The notes beneath the pieces were generated by a model. That model ran no database searches. It saw only the letters and a list, made by a program, of their open reading frames with translations, and had not been told where the DNA came from. A stretch of DNA of 64,000 bases, taken from contig JADWOT020000002.1 in assembly GCA_036345935.2 (NCBI GenBank), positions 19,021,114 through 19,085,113 on the forward strand, written 5' to 3'. A program made the position numbers and the translations under genes. Origin of the DNA: Taenia hydatigena. Lineage: Eukaryota > Platyhelminthes > Cestoda > Cyclophyllidea > Taeniidae. This document shows, piece by piece, positions 24,801 to 33,790 of this stretch (positions within the stretch are counted from its first letter, which is position 1; the number at the start of each line of letters is the position of its first letter).

Positions 24801-25022
24801 ATACAGCCGCTAACACTAATCTTGTTGCCGATATGTGCGCTGTCAAACACAATTCTATCTCCTTGAGTTACGAGCACGTAGGTAATCAACTCTTCTAGGT
24901 ATATCTTAAAGTCCCATTCACGAGAGTGGTGGTGAGGAGTAAAAAGCACGAACACAAAAGTAGAAGTACAATTAGCACGAACGACACGTGCAACAATTGG
25001 AACCAACGAGGAGAGTATATAA
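21815..25022. mobile_element. Foldback element copy FB2
   Basis: The inverted ends at about 21815-22105 (plus) and 24725-25022 (minus) are diverged versions of the inner part of the FB1 ends. The shared blocks are 'ATTCACGAGAGTG', 'GGAGATAGAATTGTTTTTGACAGCGCACATGT' (given on the plus strand at the left end) and 'GTCAGTAAGGAGG' (at the right end). The interior (22150-24560) is the FB1 interior in flipped orientation. The left end begins exactly where arm A stops, near 21815. The right end stops at its TATA box, where an unrelated module begins. Confidence 0.7.
25016..25022 (+). promoter_or_regulatory. Foldback promoter joined to a different module
   Basis: TATATAA at the same place as in the Trp-rich units, with the CACGTG core about 25 bp upstream and diverged but alignable DNA before it. 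Downstream of the TATA box the sequence is unrelated to the Trp-rich unit and instead matches 29020-29370. An ATG at 25026 lies before the expected transcription start and is probably not used. Confidence 0.5.
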
Positions 25023-25185
25023 GCAATGGAAGCTTATCCAGAGATGTCTTGAAGCAGTTGCAAAAGCTCTCGACATTCTTGCTATCAGTAAGTCAGTAGG
25101 AACCCACTGCTTTCAGCCTGTATTTTCGTAAGTGTCAGCAGACAGCAGATTACAGAAACGGCTGACCACTGGCGCACATACTACG

Positions 25186-25530
25186 ATGGATGAGGGTGAT
25201 TGGAAGAGGAGGAGCACGATGCAATATTGCATCTACTGTAGCCAACAGCCCATCTCGCAAACAGATTGCCAGAATAGCGACACCAACTCACACGCCGTTG
25301 CCGACAGGCACTATATGCAGCACCAGTGTGTTGACAGTGGATGTAAACCGAGAAGGCTAAAATCAAGGCGCAACCGCTTCAAGATACGTAACGCTGATAA
25401 AATTGTATGGATTGCATCTTCAATACATCCCAAATCGAGTTCCGCTTGCAGAAATCCACTCAGTGGAGAAAGTAATAGCGATTACAAGAAGGTTACGATT
25501 TTAGAAGAGGGAATCGTTGACGATAGTTAG
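25186..25530 (+). CDS. Cys/His-rich ORF, 114 aa, copy 1
   Basis: ATG at 25186, stop at 25528-25530. The first ~60 residues contain a Cys/His-rich block: YCIYC, then a Cys nine residues later (DCQNS), NSHAV, RHYMQHQC and SGC. This could bind zinc or form disulphides, but no named zinc-finger spacing fits. The C-terminal half is basic and Ser-rich. No signal peptide is evident. A TATA box lies 164 bp upstream, so a longer leader or a small upstream intron is possible; GTAAGT-like donor sequences occur near 25090 and 25126. The second copy (29186) matches over the first 63 codons and then diverges abruptly, so the two C-termini are unrelated. No AATAAA was found close downstream. Function unknown. 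Confidence 0.4.
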   Translation: MDEGDWKRRSTMQYCIYCSQQPISQTDCQNSDTNSHAVADRHYMQHQCVDSGCKPRRLKSRRNRFKIRNADKIVWIASSIHPKSSSACRNPLSGESNSDYKKVTILEEGIVDDS

Positions 25531-26430
25531 AGGTTGGTCAAATCCCCTTTTCAAACCAAAATGGAGTTTCGGGTGAAAAATGTGTAAAGCAAACTGACGA
25601 TGAAGACACGAGTGTGCTCTGAAGAGGGAAAATGTACACTCAAGATTGTATATCAGCTTTTACAGTGCAGCTGCTGGTTCTTGAAGAGACTTTGAAATCC
25701 TGTGTGTTTTTGAAGTCAATGTACGGCTGTGAAGTGGTCTTCGTGCAGACATCGCGCGTGATGAAATTCGACAATTCATGCAATCGTGACGCTAACGGTT
25801 GTTCACAGGAGACACTGCCATGCCACTGGAAAGACAGTTGTTTTCCTTGGCTCTAATTTATAATAACGGCTCTTTTGGATGTGTAAAAAGGCAAGGCATC
25901 TCACCAGTAGAAGAGTCTTTCTAAAAATGGTGGCACAAATCGATCTTCACAGAGTGCGGATTCACAACCTACTTCCATGCTGTTCTCTTGAAAGATTCAT
26001 GAGTTATTTTCTCCAAAACATCGCATTTAATAGTAAAATGGATAGCCACGACTGCTGTGACTGCGAAATCCATCTTGTGTATTCTTCATGGCTCTTCAAG
26101 AATGTTTTTAAAACCACCTTGGCATCTCTCGCACCCCATCAAATGTCGGCGATTGCAGTCATGATAAGTGCTGGGGGATGTGAGGTAAGTAGACAATTTG
26201 GAAACTGGGTAAGTTCTTGAAACAGGGTTTTGGTAAATTGATTTCGAAAGGACTTGAGAGTGACTGGGTTGGCGGCTTCGTTGCGGGCTCGAGACGAGGC
26301 GCAATACCATGTTATTTCGCTGATTAGCGAAAGTGTTGTAGTTTATCTGCTTTTCTCTTATTCGACTAACAAGTTGGGTTAATTAAGAATGGCTTAAGGA
26401 GGCAATACGATTGTCCGTTTGAGAAATATT
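25531..26430. other. Spacer region, no gene seen
   Basis: Between the Cys-rich ORF and the short inverted pair I see only short frames (for example 25879-26220, 113 codons without a recognisable domain). I found no repeat partner elsewhere in the window. Confidence 0.3.
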
Positions 26431-26464
26431 GTAATCGTCGAAATGAGTTTATTATCCTTGCTAA

Positions 26465-26790
26465 GTCCTGGACACTCGTAATCATCGAAAAAATTCATGT
26501 ATGCCTTCCACACAAATTGGCTCCTCACTCAGATATCAATGCTTACTTCCGCAGATATTAGCTCAGAGCTGAGGAATGCTAAAGCAGTGGATGCTCACTG
26601 TCGTCAACTAGGATACAATAAGAAGCTACGGAAAATGAACAGTAATATGCAAAACTACTGCCTTTTTATTTGCATTCTTACATCCATGCATTGGAAGTGC
26701 GTAAGGGATTTGAGCTTCGATATACGTTTCCATTGACAACTGTTAGGTGGTATTTAGCAACGCTTTAAAGCCACTCCTCACATGCAAGGC
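26465..26790 (+). repeat. Short near-perfect inverted pair I, left member
   Basis: This segment is the reverse complement of about 29450-29775, with only a handful of mismatches. It contains an ATG-initiated 79-codon frame (26497-26736) that also occurs intact at 29506-29745 (minus), differing only at the second residue (Tyr versus His). Matching motifs are FHTNWLLTQ, SADISSELR and SMHWKCVRD. No promoter or poly(A) signal is evident. Both flanks diverge sharply. Confidence 0.75.
26497..26736 (+). CDS. 79-aa ORF of unknown function, copy 1
   Basis: ATG-started frame of 79 codons with stop TGA. It has no signal peptide and no recognised family, and is moderately basic with four Cys. Preservation of the frame in two nearly identical inverted copies 2.8 kb apart could reflect selection. 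It could equally reflect recent copying of a short segment that happens to be open. Confidence 0.25.
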   Translation: MYAFHTNWLLTQISMLTSADISSELRNAKAVDAHCRQLGYNKKLRKMNSNMQNYCLFICILTSMHWKCVRDLSFDIRFH

Positions 26791-27182
26791 AAAATCATCA
26801 CAGATACCGATTGAAATCGTTGGACAATGCTTTGGGCGTATGCCAGTAAGGAGGGTGTTTGACACTTTAGCTGTAGTCATTGCAGATTAACAGGGTTCTA
26901 AGCAGGATCTTCAGTGAAGCTATTATAGCTCGCTCCGCATCGAATTAAGATGGGCAATTTATACAAAATGCTGTCACTAACATTGATCTTGTTGCCGACA
27001 TGTGCGCTGTCAAAAATAATTCAATCTCCTTGAGTTACGAGCACGTGGGTGATCAACCGCTCTAGGCATATCTTAAAGTCCCATTCACGAGAGTGATAGT
27101 GAGGGTTGGGAAGCACGAACGCAAAAGTAGAAGTGCAGTTAGCACTAACGTCACGTGAAACAAATGAAACCAAAGAGAAGAG

Positions 27183-27189
27183 TATATAA
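27183..27189 (+). promoter_or_regulatory. TATA box of Trp-rich unit, copy 3
   Basis: TATATAA in the same context and spacing as copies 1 and 2, with TCACGTGA upstream at 27151-27158. Confidence 0.6.
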
Positions 27190-27246
27190 GTGAACACCCT
27201 CCAGCACACAAGTCAAATCAAACGAAGCAAAGAGACAGCCGAAGAA

Positions 27247-27444
27247 ATGGAGTGTGAGAGTTGGTCGTGTCCGTATCCGTGGAAGTGGGCACCGTGGATT
27301 GGGGTTGTGAAGAGCCCACAATGTGAGGAGAAGTGTGGATGGTGGCCGGTGCAGAAGCCGCAGTGGGGAATGCCGCATGCACGGTCGCCTCTAGTGGCGC
27401 CGCAATGCGCGCAGCCGTGGGGATGGTCGCAGCAGTGGTGGTAG
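27247..27444 (+). CDS. Trp-rich 65-aa peptide, copy 3 (W46R)
   Basis: Same 65-codon ORF as the other two copies, with one amino-acid change visible: Trp46 (TGG) is Arg (CGG), leaving 11 Trp. All five Cys are kept. The unit keeps its E-box, TATA box and AATAAA at identical spacing. This copy sits in the solo half element, so the unit can persist outside a complete foldback. Confidence 0.55.
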   Translation: MECESWSCPYPWKWAPWIGVVKSPQCEEKCGWWPVQKPQWGMPHARSPLVAPQCAQPWGWSQQWW

Positions 27445-27554
27445 ACGACTGAGTTTGTGTCATGGTGGTGGATGAGCTAGTCGACGGTGTACACATTCTC
27501 CTCTGTTACCATTTTGCATTGAACCAGTAACGAATGCTGATAGCGTTGATTTTC

Positions 27555-27560
27555 AATAAA
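27555..27560 (+). terminator. Poly(A) signal of Trp-rich unit, copy 3
   Basis: AATAAA 111 bp after the stop codon, as in copies 1 and 2. Confidence 0.55.
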
Positions 27561-28569
27561 ACTTTCATCCCTACTGATTTGAACAGTGTTCTTGATGAGC
27601 TGATGTGTTTGCTGTAGCGGTTGTATTGGGCATTCGGGTAGACGTGATGAGGACGATCAGTGATGAATGCACAGATTTGACAATTTATGACCCGCAGGTC
27701 TTGCCGAATTATGAGTTACACGTCGTAGCCCTTCTGAGGAAGGATTGTGGGCATTCTTCTAAATTCAACCACCACTTGATGTCCAAATTTCTTGGTCATT
27801 TTATCTTGGGTATAATTTTGCTCCCCAATTTTTTCCTTAACTGATCGTTTCATCTACGCTTAGTGGTTGTAATGTGGAATATTTGGCCCACTGTTATTCC
27901 ATCATTTTATTATGTATACCGAGAAATTTTTGGCAAAGACTAACAAAAGTAAATTCGTTAAAAAGGTCTTCTTACCCCTTCCTTGTTATGTCTTGCCTTG
28001 TAGTACCTTGCACAAAATATGCACCTCAATTCGGATTGACTGGACATCTCTGTCTATGTTGGTTCGTCCTGAGCATTCGGTTTCGTTGCCTTAAAACCCG
28101 ATTTTCCAGCTATCTGCTTTACTATCCCTTTGGGTCCATCGTCACAATCGACACAGGTCCAAATTCTCTATCTAACGATCTCGGTTACTCCAATTGCCCC
28201 TGGTCCTACTAATGACAGTCGAAACAGCACAAGAACGGCCTACAATTGTCGCCTCATCTGCTGCCCCTGCCCATTTTGGGAATTTTCCCTTCATTTCCTC
28301 ACCCGTCCAAAATGAGGACAAGCTATTTTCGTTCTACTACTGAGTAAAAGTTTAGCACAAATTTATGTTTGATTGGCTAAGTTTTGTATGAAACTTTTCT
28401 TCTAATTTTTTGATGTCGCCTCTAACTATGTGCGCCCAATGTTAATTGTTTGCTGCAATGAGCACATTGGAAGGCAGGCTAAACCCGATTTTGCGCTCAT
28501 CCCCTTCCCATGCGATGTCAGCGAGGTCCTTCAATCCCCTCTTCACACTCGCAGCATCAGTTTCTCATT

Positions 28570-28734
28570 ATGCAGGCGTCTCTGTCATCCCGACTACACC
28601 TAACCTTTGCATTCTCTCTCCTGCTCGTCATCCTCGGCATGCACGATCTGCTGGCAATGAGTTTTGCCGAAGTTATGTTGAAGTCTTCCAACATGACAAG
28701 GATTTCGCTCCTTAGACAGCACCGTGTCACATAG
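28570..28734 (+). CDS. Possible short secreted peptide, 54 aa
   Basis: ATG-started frame whose first ~29 residues look like a signal peptide: a short Ser/Arg-containing n-region, then a hydrophobic run with FAFSLLLVILG. A short polar tail with Asn and Arg follows. There is no TATA box, intron evidence or family match. A longer overlapping frame (28446-28715) runs in another phase. This may be chance. Confidence 0.2.
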   Translation: MQASLSSRLHLTFAFSLLLVILGMHDLLAMSFAEVMLKSSNMTRISLLRQHRVT

Positions 28735-29019
28735 CTGCCGCGAGAGCATCCGATGCTTGTGATAGGAGGATATTGTGGAACCTGGATTCTTTGAATCCTC
28801 GCATAAGATTCTTAAGGTTCGCAAAGTGACGCCGTACTTTTTTTTATTTTGTGATTCACATAATGCTACTTTTCTTTCTGTGGCGTAGAGTAACTTATGA
28901 ACAGACTAAATGTTATAAAATGGGAGCGCTAAATCAAGGTTTGCTCTCTCTGACGAGACATCGATTAGAGGTGGGGGTGTTCGTGATGTCAAAATCTCGA
29001 ATTGGAAGAGCGGCAATGC

Positions 29020-29370
29020 AGGCAACGGAATCTTATCCAGTGTTGTCCTGAAGCAGTTGCAAATGATCTCGACATTCTTGCTATTAGGGGGTCAGTAGGA
29101 ATCCACTACTGCCAGCCTGCAGTTTCGTAAGTGTCAGCAGACAGCAGACCACAGAAACAAACAAACAAACATCGCATATACTGCAATGGATAAGGGTGAC
29201 TGGAAGAGGAGGAGCACGATGCAATATTGCATTAACTGCAGCCAACAGCCCATCTCGCAAGAAGATTGCCAGAATAGCGTCACAAACTCACACGCCGTTG
29301 CCGACAGGCACTATATGCAGCACCAGTGTGTTGGCAGTGGATGTAAACCGAGAAGGCTAAAATCAACTCT
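29020..29370 (+). repeat. Second copy of the Cys-rich module
   Basis: Matches 25030-25370 in the same orientation, including 'CTTATCCAG', 'TCTCGACATTCTTGCTAT', 'TTTCGTAAGTGTCAGCAGAC' and the first part of the ORF. The TATA box seen at 25016 is not preserved here. The match ends abruptly at 29368 / 25368. Confidence 0.75.
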
Positions 29371-29488
29371 CTCAGGGAGTCACCTAAAACATCGTTTAAC
29401 AAAAAACCGAATATTTGTTCCCAACGCCTGTAAATACGCCAAAGTCATTAAGAGGTGTATGCGAGGAGTGGCTTTAAAGCGGTGCTAA
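29186..29488 (+). CDS. Cys/His-rich ORF, 100 aa, copy 2
   Basis: ATG at the position equivalent to copy 1. The first 63 codons match with about eight amino-acid differences. The Cys and His positions are all retained, and the second Tyr-Cys context reads YCINC. After the shared block the C-terminus is unrelated to copy 1 and enters the short inverted pair I near 29450. No TATA box is recognised upstream, so this may be an inactive copy. Confidence 0.3.
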   Translation: MDKGDWKRRSTMQYCINCSQQPISQEDCQNSVTNSHAVADRHYMQHQCVGSGCKPRRLKSTLSGSHLKHRLTKNRIFVPNACKYAKVIKRCMRGVALKRC

Positions 29489-29775
29489 ATACCACCTAAC
29501 AGTTGTCAATGGAAACGTATATCGAAGCTCAAATCCCTTACGCACTTCCAATGCATGGATGTAAGAATGCAAATAAAAAGGCAGTAGTTTTGCATATTAC
29601 TGTTCATTTTCCGTAGCTTCTTATTGTATCCTAGTTGACGACAGTGAGCATCCACTGCTTTAGCATTCCTCAGCTCTGAGCTAATATCTGCGGAAGTAAG
29701 CATTGATATCTGAGTGAGGAGCCAATTTGTGTGGAAGGCATGCATGAATTTTTGCGATGATTACGGGTGTCCAGG
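29450..29775 (-). repeat. Short near-perfect inverted pair I, right member
   Basis: Reverse complement of 26465-26790. It carries the second copy of the 79-codon frame (29506-29745, minus strand), unbroken. Confidence 0.75.
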
Positions 29776-29789
29776 AAATCATCGGCTCT

Positions 29790-30065
29790 CCAGTGTGGTC
29801 TTGATTTTTAGCGCAACTTCACTAACTCATTCATGCCATTTAGCCGTTCTTTTGGAGTGCTCTCACCATCATATAGCAGTAAATATTAACTTTCCTATCA
29901 AGCAAAGCAATGACGGTTATGCGAAATTTGTGATTTATTTTGATTTCGCCTCGTTCAAAGATCTAAAGGTAAACACTGAAATTTGGGTAGCATTTATACA
30001 GATTATGGCATTGCCTCTCGATCCAAAGTGCACCTTATTCATGTCTTCACCGAATGTTTAACTCA
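29790..30065 (+). repeat. Third copy of an arm-A segment
   Basis: Direct-orientation match to arm A at about 15890-16125, and therefore inverted to about 36170-36330. Shared landmarks are 'GAGTGCTCTCACC', 'AGCAGTAAA.ATTA', 'CCTATCAAGCAAA', 'ATTTATACAGAT' and 'CGATCCAAA'. Here one frame (29714-30061) stays open across the segment, whereas both arm copies carry stops. This copy is outside the collinear arms, so a piece of the ancestral element moved on its own. Confidence 0.65.
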
Positions 30066-30096
30066 CAACGATTTTGTGGTCCCTCGATAACTGTAG

Positions 30097-30357
30097 TTTG
30101 ACGACGTCAAGTGTGCTCACGTTATATCTCACTCAAATGAAGAGCTCGATCTCATGAAACAGCCCTTTGTGGACAACCTAAAAGAGATGTCATCCAATGG
30201 GATTCTTCTTGTCCCTGCTATTGGCAATGATGGACTTGTATTTGGCAGACTCATTGATCCCGCTTACTGAGTTAATGCACTTCACATGGGTGGTGTGGAT
30301 GCTAATGACGACAAAACAATGTTCGCTTCTCGTAGTGTCATTGAACTGTTCACTTGA
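30097..30357 (+). pseudogene. Broken exon of a site-1-protease-like subtilase
   Basis: The translated frame contains QPFVDNLKEM, then LLVPAIGNDG, a Gly/Leu-Asp-Pro-Ala segment, MGGVDANDDKTMFASR and IEL. This matches, in order, the part of membrane-bound site-1 protease (MBTPS1/SKI-1 branch of subtilases) with the oxyanion-hole Asn in A.GNDG and the following 'GVGG.....FSSRG' stretch. An in-frame TGA interrupts after the 'DPAY' position and another ends the frame. The typical 'FSSRG' reads FASRS. The left edge follows a TAG that could be a splice acceptor. The catalytic Asp, His and Ser regions are absent from this fragment and I could not find them nearby. It is a solitary decayed exon, not a working protease. 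Confidence 0.7.
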
Positions 30358-30359
30358 TT

Positions 30360-31965
30360 TGCTCATTACACTTCTACTTAATTAACATTAGAAAATACAA
30401 GTTGTGCTTGTGGTCCATTAATTATAGGAGAAGTTGAGGGGCAATGGACTATGAGTGATTTAAGTGGGCTTTGGTTGGCTGAGAAGCGTGATTGGTTAGT
30501 TCGAATCTTAACAGTAGATGCAAAACTCTCCGTAAAATAAATGCTGCCCAGCCTGCTGTTACTGAATCCATCGCTTCTACGTGCTGAGATAAAAGCGTTT
30601 TGCTGTTGGTTTTGCGTCACACAAACACTGGGACACTCAGTCGAAAGGTCGTCTTTTACGGTTGAGTTGATGAAATTCTCGGCTACTGCAGACTTGAGGC
30701 ATGAAAATATGCTCCGTTGGCGACACAAAATAAACAGCCGTGTTTGCCTACTTTAAGGATTTGTGGATTGTATTCTCTGGTAGTCATTGCCATGGTCGGC
30801 TGCCAGTGGTCATTCAGTAATAGATTTGCAAGGACACATTGTAGGCTTATCTTACGTGTAACGCAGGAAGTATAGTTAAATATCCTCAAATTGTTCACAT
30901 CCAATTGTAATCAAAAGCCCAATCCTCCTTCACTACGATTTCATCAGCTACATCAGTTGATCTGGTGATGGGTTTTCGTCTTATTTAGTCAGTTGATTGG
31001 GGACTTTCCTTCATCACCGAGATAACTGGGCGCTTTACTTGGAGGTGTGTAAATAAGATTAGGCGTTTCCTTCAAAAAGCGATGGTGATCAATCAGTAAT
31101 CCAAACAAGCCTATTTATCCCTCTCGACTTTGACCTCGAAATCGTAAGTTGAATGAGAGCAATAGTAATTGCGAATGGAACGTAAGCCCAATGGTCTATA
31201 TTTGTTCGTCTCTCCGATTTTATTCACGTCTTGGCTGAAACTCATCAAACCCAAATTGGGTCACAGCTTACTCTTTCATTGGATTCCTTCTAGGTCAAAT
31301 CCTGGCTTAAATTATTCAAATCACTTCCGTATTGCTTGCATTGTCCAGGATGGTCTGTTTGCTTCCCACATGTGGCGGGCAAAAGGGCTGCACATTACTT
31401 AAAAATGCCTCACAGATGTGTTTTGAAACAATCTAGACTACGGGTTACCTTTCATTAAAGTGGTGAATGTTCATGCTGTTATTTTGGTATCGCAACGGAA
31501 CAAATGCTAAAGCAGGAATTTTGCGTCAATTTCGTTAGCATACTTCCGAAGTCCCACTAAGTTGCATTTTAGCGTAGCTTAGGAGCATTATTAGCCCAAA
31601 ACAATTCATCTGCTTTTACTCGAGACATCCTATTCCCTTCACTATGAGCAGATCACGATGACAAAAATGTTTAGAGATCTCGCAGCTTTTGGCAAAACAA
31701 GTCGTCTATAAGTCCCTCCTACGAAGAGCCCTCGGGTGGATAACTGCCCGGCTTACACATGAAGTTGGACAAATCATCATGGTTGATCTGTCACGTAATG
31801 CGAATGCCATTTGCTCCTACCATCTAGTCAAGTTTGCGATGAATCGAGAAAGCGTTGTAGGCTGCTTACGGTCCTGCACTACAAAGTCCTCAACTAGCGA
31901 TTAACTTGGAATCCTCATATTGTGGCCCACTGCATTATGGTCGAACACCATGTCAGCCTTTCATT
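30360..31965. other. Spacer between pseudo-exon and right arm A
   Basis: No gene recognised. The segment around 30760-30830 resembles 38190-38260 ('TGTATT.TCTG' followed by 'GATTGCCAT.G' and 'CAGTGGTC'), so part of it is shared with the insertion in the right arm. The frame at 31169-31402 has no supporting feature. Confidence 0.35.
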
Positions 31966-32829
31966 TCCGACCCCGCTCGCTCGCAAACAACTGTTATTCA
32001 TTCTTAAAAGCATACGACGAGCTAGAATGAGCTTCATGCAGGCCCCTGACTTCCGTAAAGCTAAATTAACGGTAAATCTAAATACATTTCTACTCTTGAT
32101 CGCATGGTTGAGACTGCTTCAGCGTTTCTAAGATTGCCTACAGTGGAGGAAAAAGGATGGTAGCAGAAGCGTCAGCATTGGCGCCAATATCTGCAGAGTG
32201 AAATCGAGTAACTGTCTAAAACTGGCTTAAAGGCCGTTTTTAGCACTGGTTCATGCGCAACGCAAAAGCTGTCTGTAGCTACCAGTCACGACAGTGCAAA
32301 TGATGCAGCTCTAACTCCACCGAGACACATTCATGAGGTAAGTTTGCCAAGGATTTTGCTGCCACTGAAAGCTCTCTGTGTAAATTAAAAGAAAAGTTGG
32401 CAGAATAGACTCCCAAGTAGGAGGGGAAGTGTGTTAAGACGTCCAAAGAACTAAAGCAAATGAATCTCTCTGCACGATGTAAGCATTAATCAACTTCAAA
32501 TCGAGCACTCCATGGTTTATGCTAGTTACTGACGTTAGTGAATCAGCCTTGGAAAACATGCCATTGCTTGAGCAAAAGCCGCAGTCAACAAAGTGCTGGT
32601 GGATAGCGTAACAGCATGATCTCTTTGCAACCTCGACACTGGTTACAAATAATTTAACAAACTGCCTGAGAACGAGTATGTCTGCAGTGAGGACGGGCTA
32701 TTAGGCGTTGGCTAAATGGCGACTACAGTGTCGGAGGTAGACCAGCCGATTGTACCTCGGACTGATGACCAGAAGCAACACGATTTCGCAGTTTTATTCA
32801 GGAAAGGGAATGCAAATTATTAATGCACA

Positions 32830-33790
32830 GACTCGGCCTTGCAAACATTGGAGTATGACTGGCAATGGCATAGTTGTGATACCAACGCAAACTATTTTAA
32901 TTACCATAATTAACGAAAGTTTTATTCACGCGCTTGTCTAGTGCAAGCTCCTAAAGCACAAGTTCTTCCTTAAACTTTCATGCATTAAATTGTTTTAATG
33001 CTACAACAACTAGTGGGCTTGGTTGTCCATGCTTTCGAAAATGAGTCCAGTTATTTCTTTGAGCATCGTTAATCGCTACATATAAAATGGCAGATGTTCG
33101 TGCAAAGCATGAACGCCTGCCGCCAACGATCGTGCCCGCCTGACCTTGTTCCTAATTTCGTGGGGCTGCAGGTAGCTCTCCTCCGTCCGTCGAACGTTTC
33201 CTTACAGTGGCTTCTGCTTCATTTTTGTCGGACTTCCATTTTAGCGCACAAAATCCAGGCACAGTCTCGCCTTATCGGAAATCAAAGGACTGTACTGTTG
33301 TAGGTGGCCAACCCAACCGCGCTGATAATTTTCAATTCAAATGGGCTCGGAACAGTGAGTCAATCGGTGTGCACTTGTTAAAAACCCGTCCTATCAGCAG
33401 ATCTTGTAAAAGGCGCAGATGTTTTCCTTAGTCTGCTTTCGCCCGTCCAGCCTTTCCGTGCGTTGATGGACCGGATAGTAAGACAATGCTGATGTCAAAG
33501 GTGGCCTTACCACGGAAAAGCTCGACGCGCAAAAGCAGACTAAGGGTAACATCAACATCTTTTACAAGAGCTGCTGACAGGATGGGTTTTTAAAAGGTGA
33601 AACTTGCTGCAAGAAATAACTGGACCTATTTTGAAATGTATGGACATCCAAGCCCACTGGTTGTTGGAGCATTAAACCAATTCGATGCATTGAAGTTGAA
33701 GGAAGGATTTGTGCCTTAGGAGCTTGTAATAGGTGAGCGCTTACTTAACGCCTTCATTAATTATAATAGTTAAAATATTCCGCTTTGGTA
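32830..33790. mobile_element. Nested element E2 (right arm)
   Basis: The inverted ends at about 32860-33080 and 33590-33790 share sequence with the ends of E1: 'TTAATTACCATAATTAA', 'AAGCTCCTAA.GCACAAGT', 'CCATGCTTTCGAAAATGAGTCCAGTTATTTC'. The interior of about 0.5 kb corresponds to only part of the E1 interior. E1 and E2 occupy equivalent positions in the two arms, so the element was probably there before arm A was duplicated. E2 then lost, or E1 gained, about 1.4 kb. Confidence 0.7.

Larger units (their letters stand above)
26820..28205 (+). repeat. Solo foldback half FB3
   Basis: Direct copy of 10020-11385 (FB1 right half) without a partner left end or interior. The 27005-27645 core is nearly identical to FB1. 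The outer stretches are clearly diverged, for example 27660-27740 and 27860-28200 compared with 10840-10930 and 11040-11380. Confidence 0.8.

Noticed and set aside
27605..27844. 79-codon frame downstream of the Trp-rich unit, shared by FB1 and FB3
   Set aside because: It begins in the 3' flank after the AATAAA and carries no promoter of its own. Similarity is expected because the DNA is duplicated.
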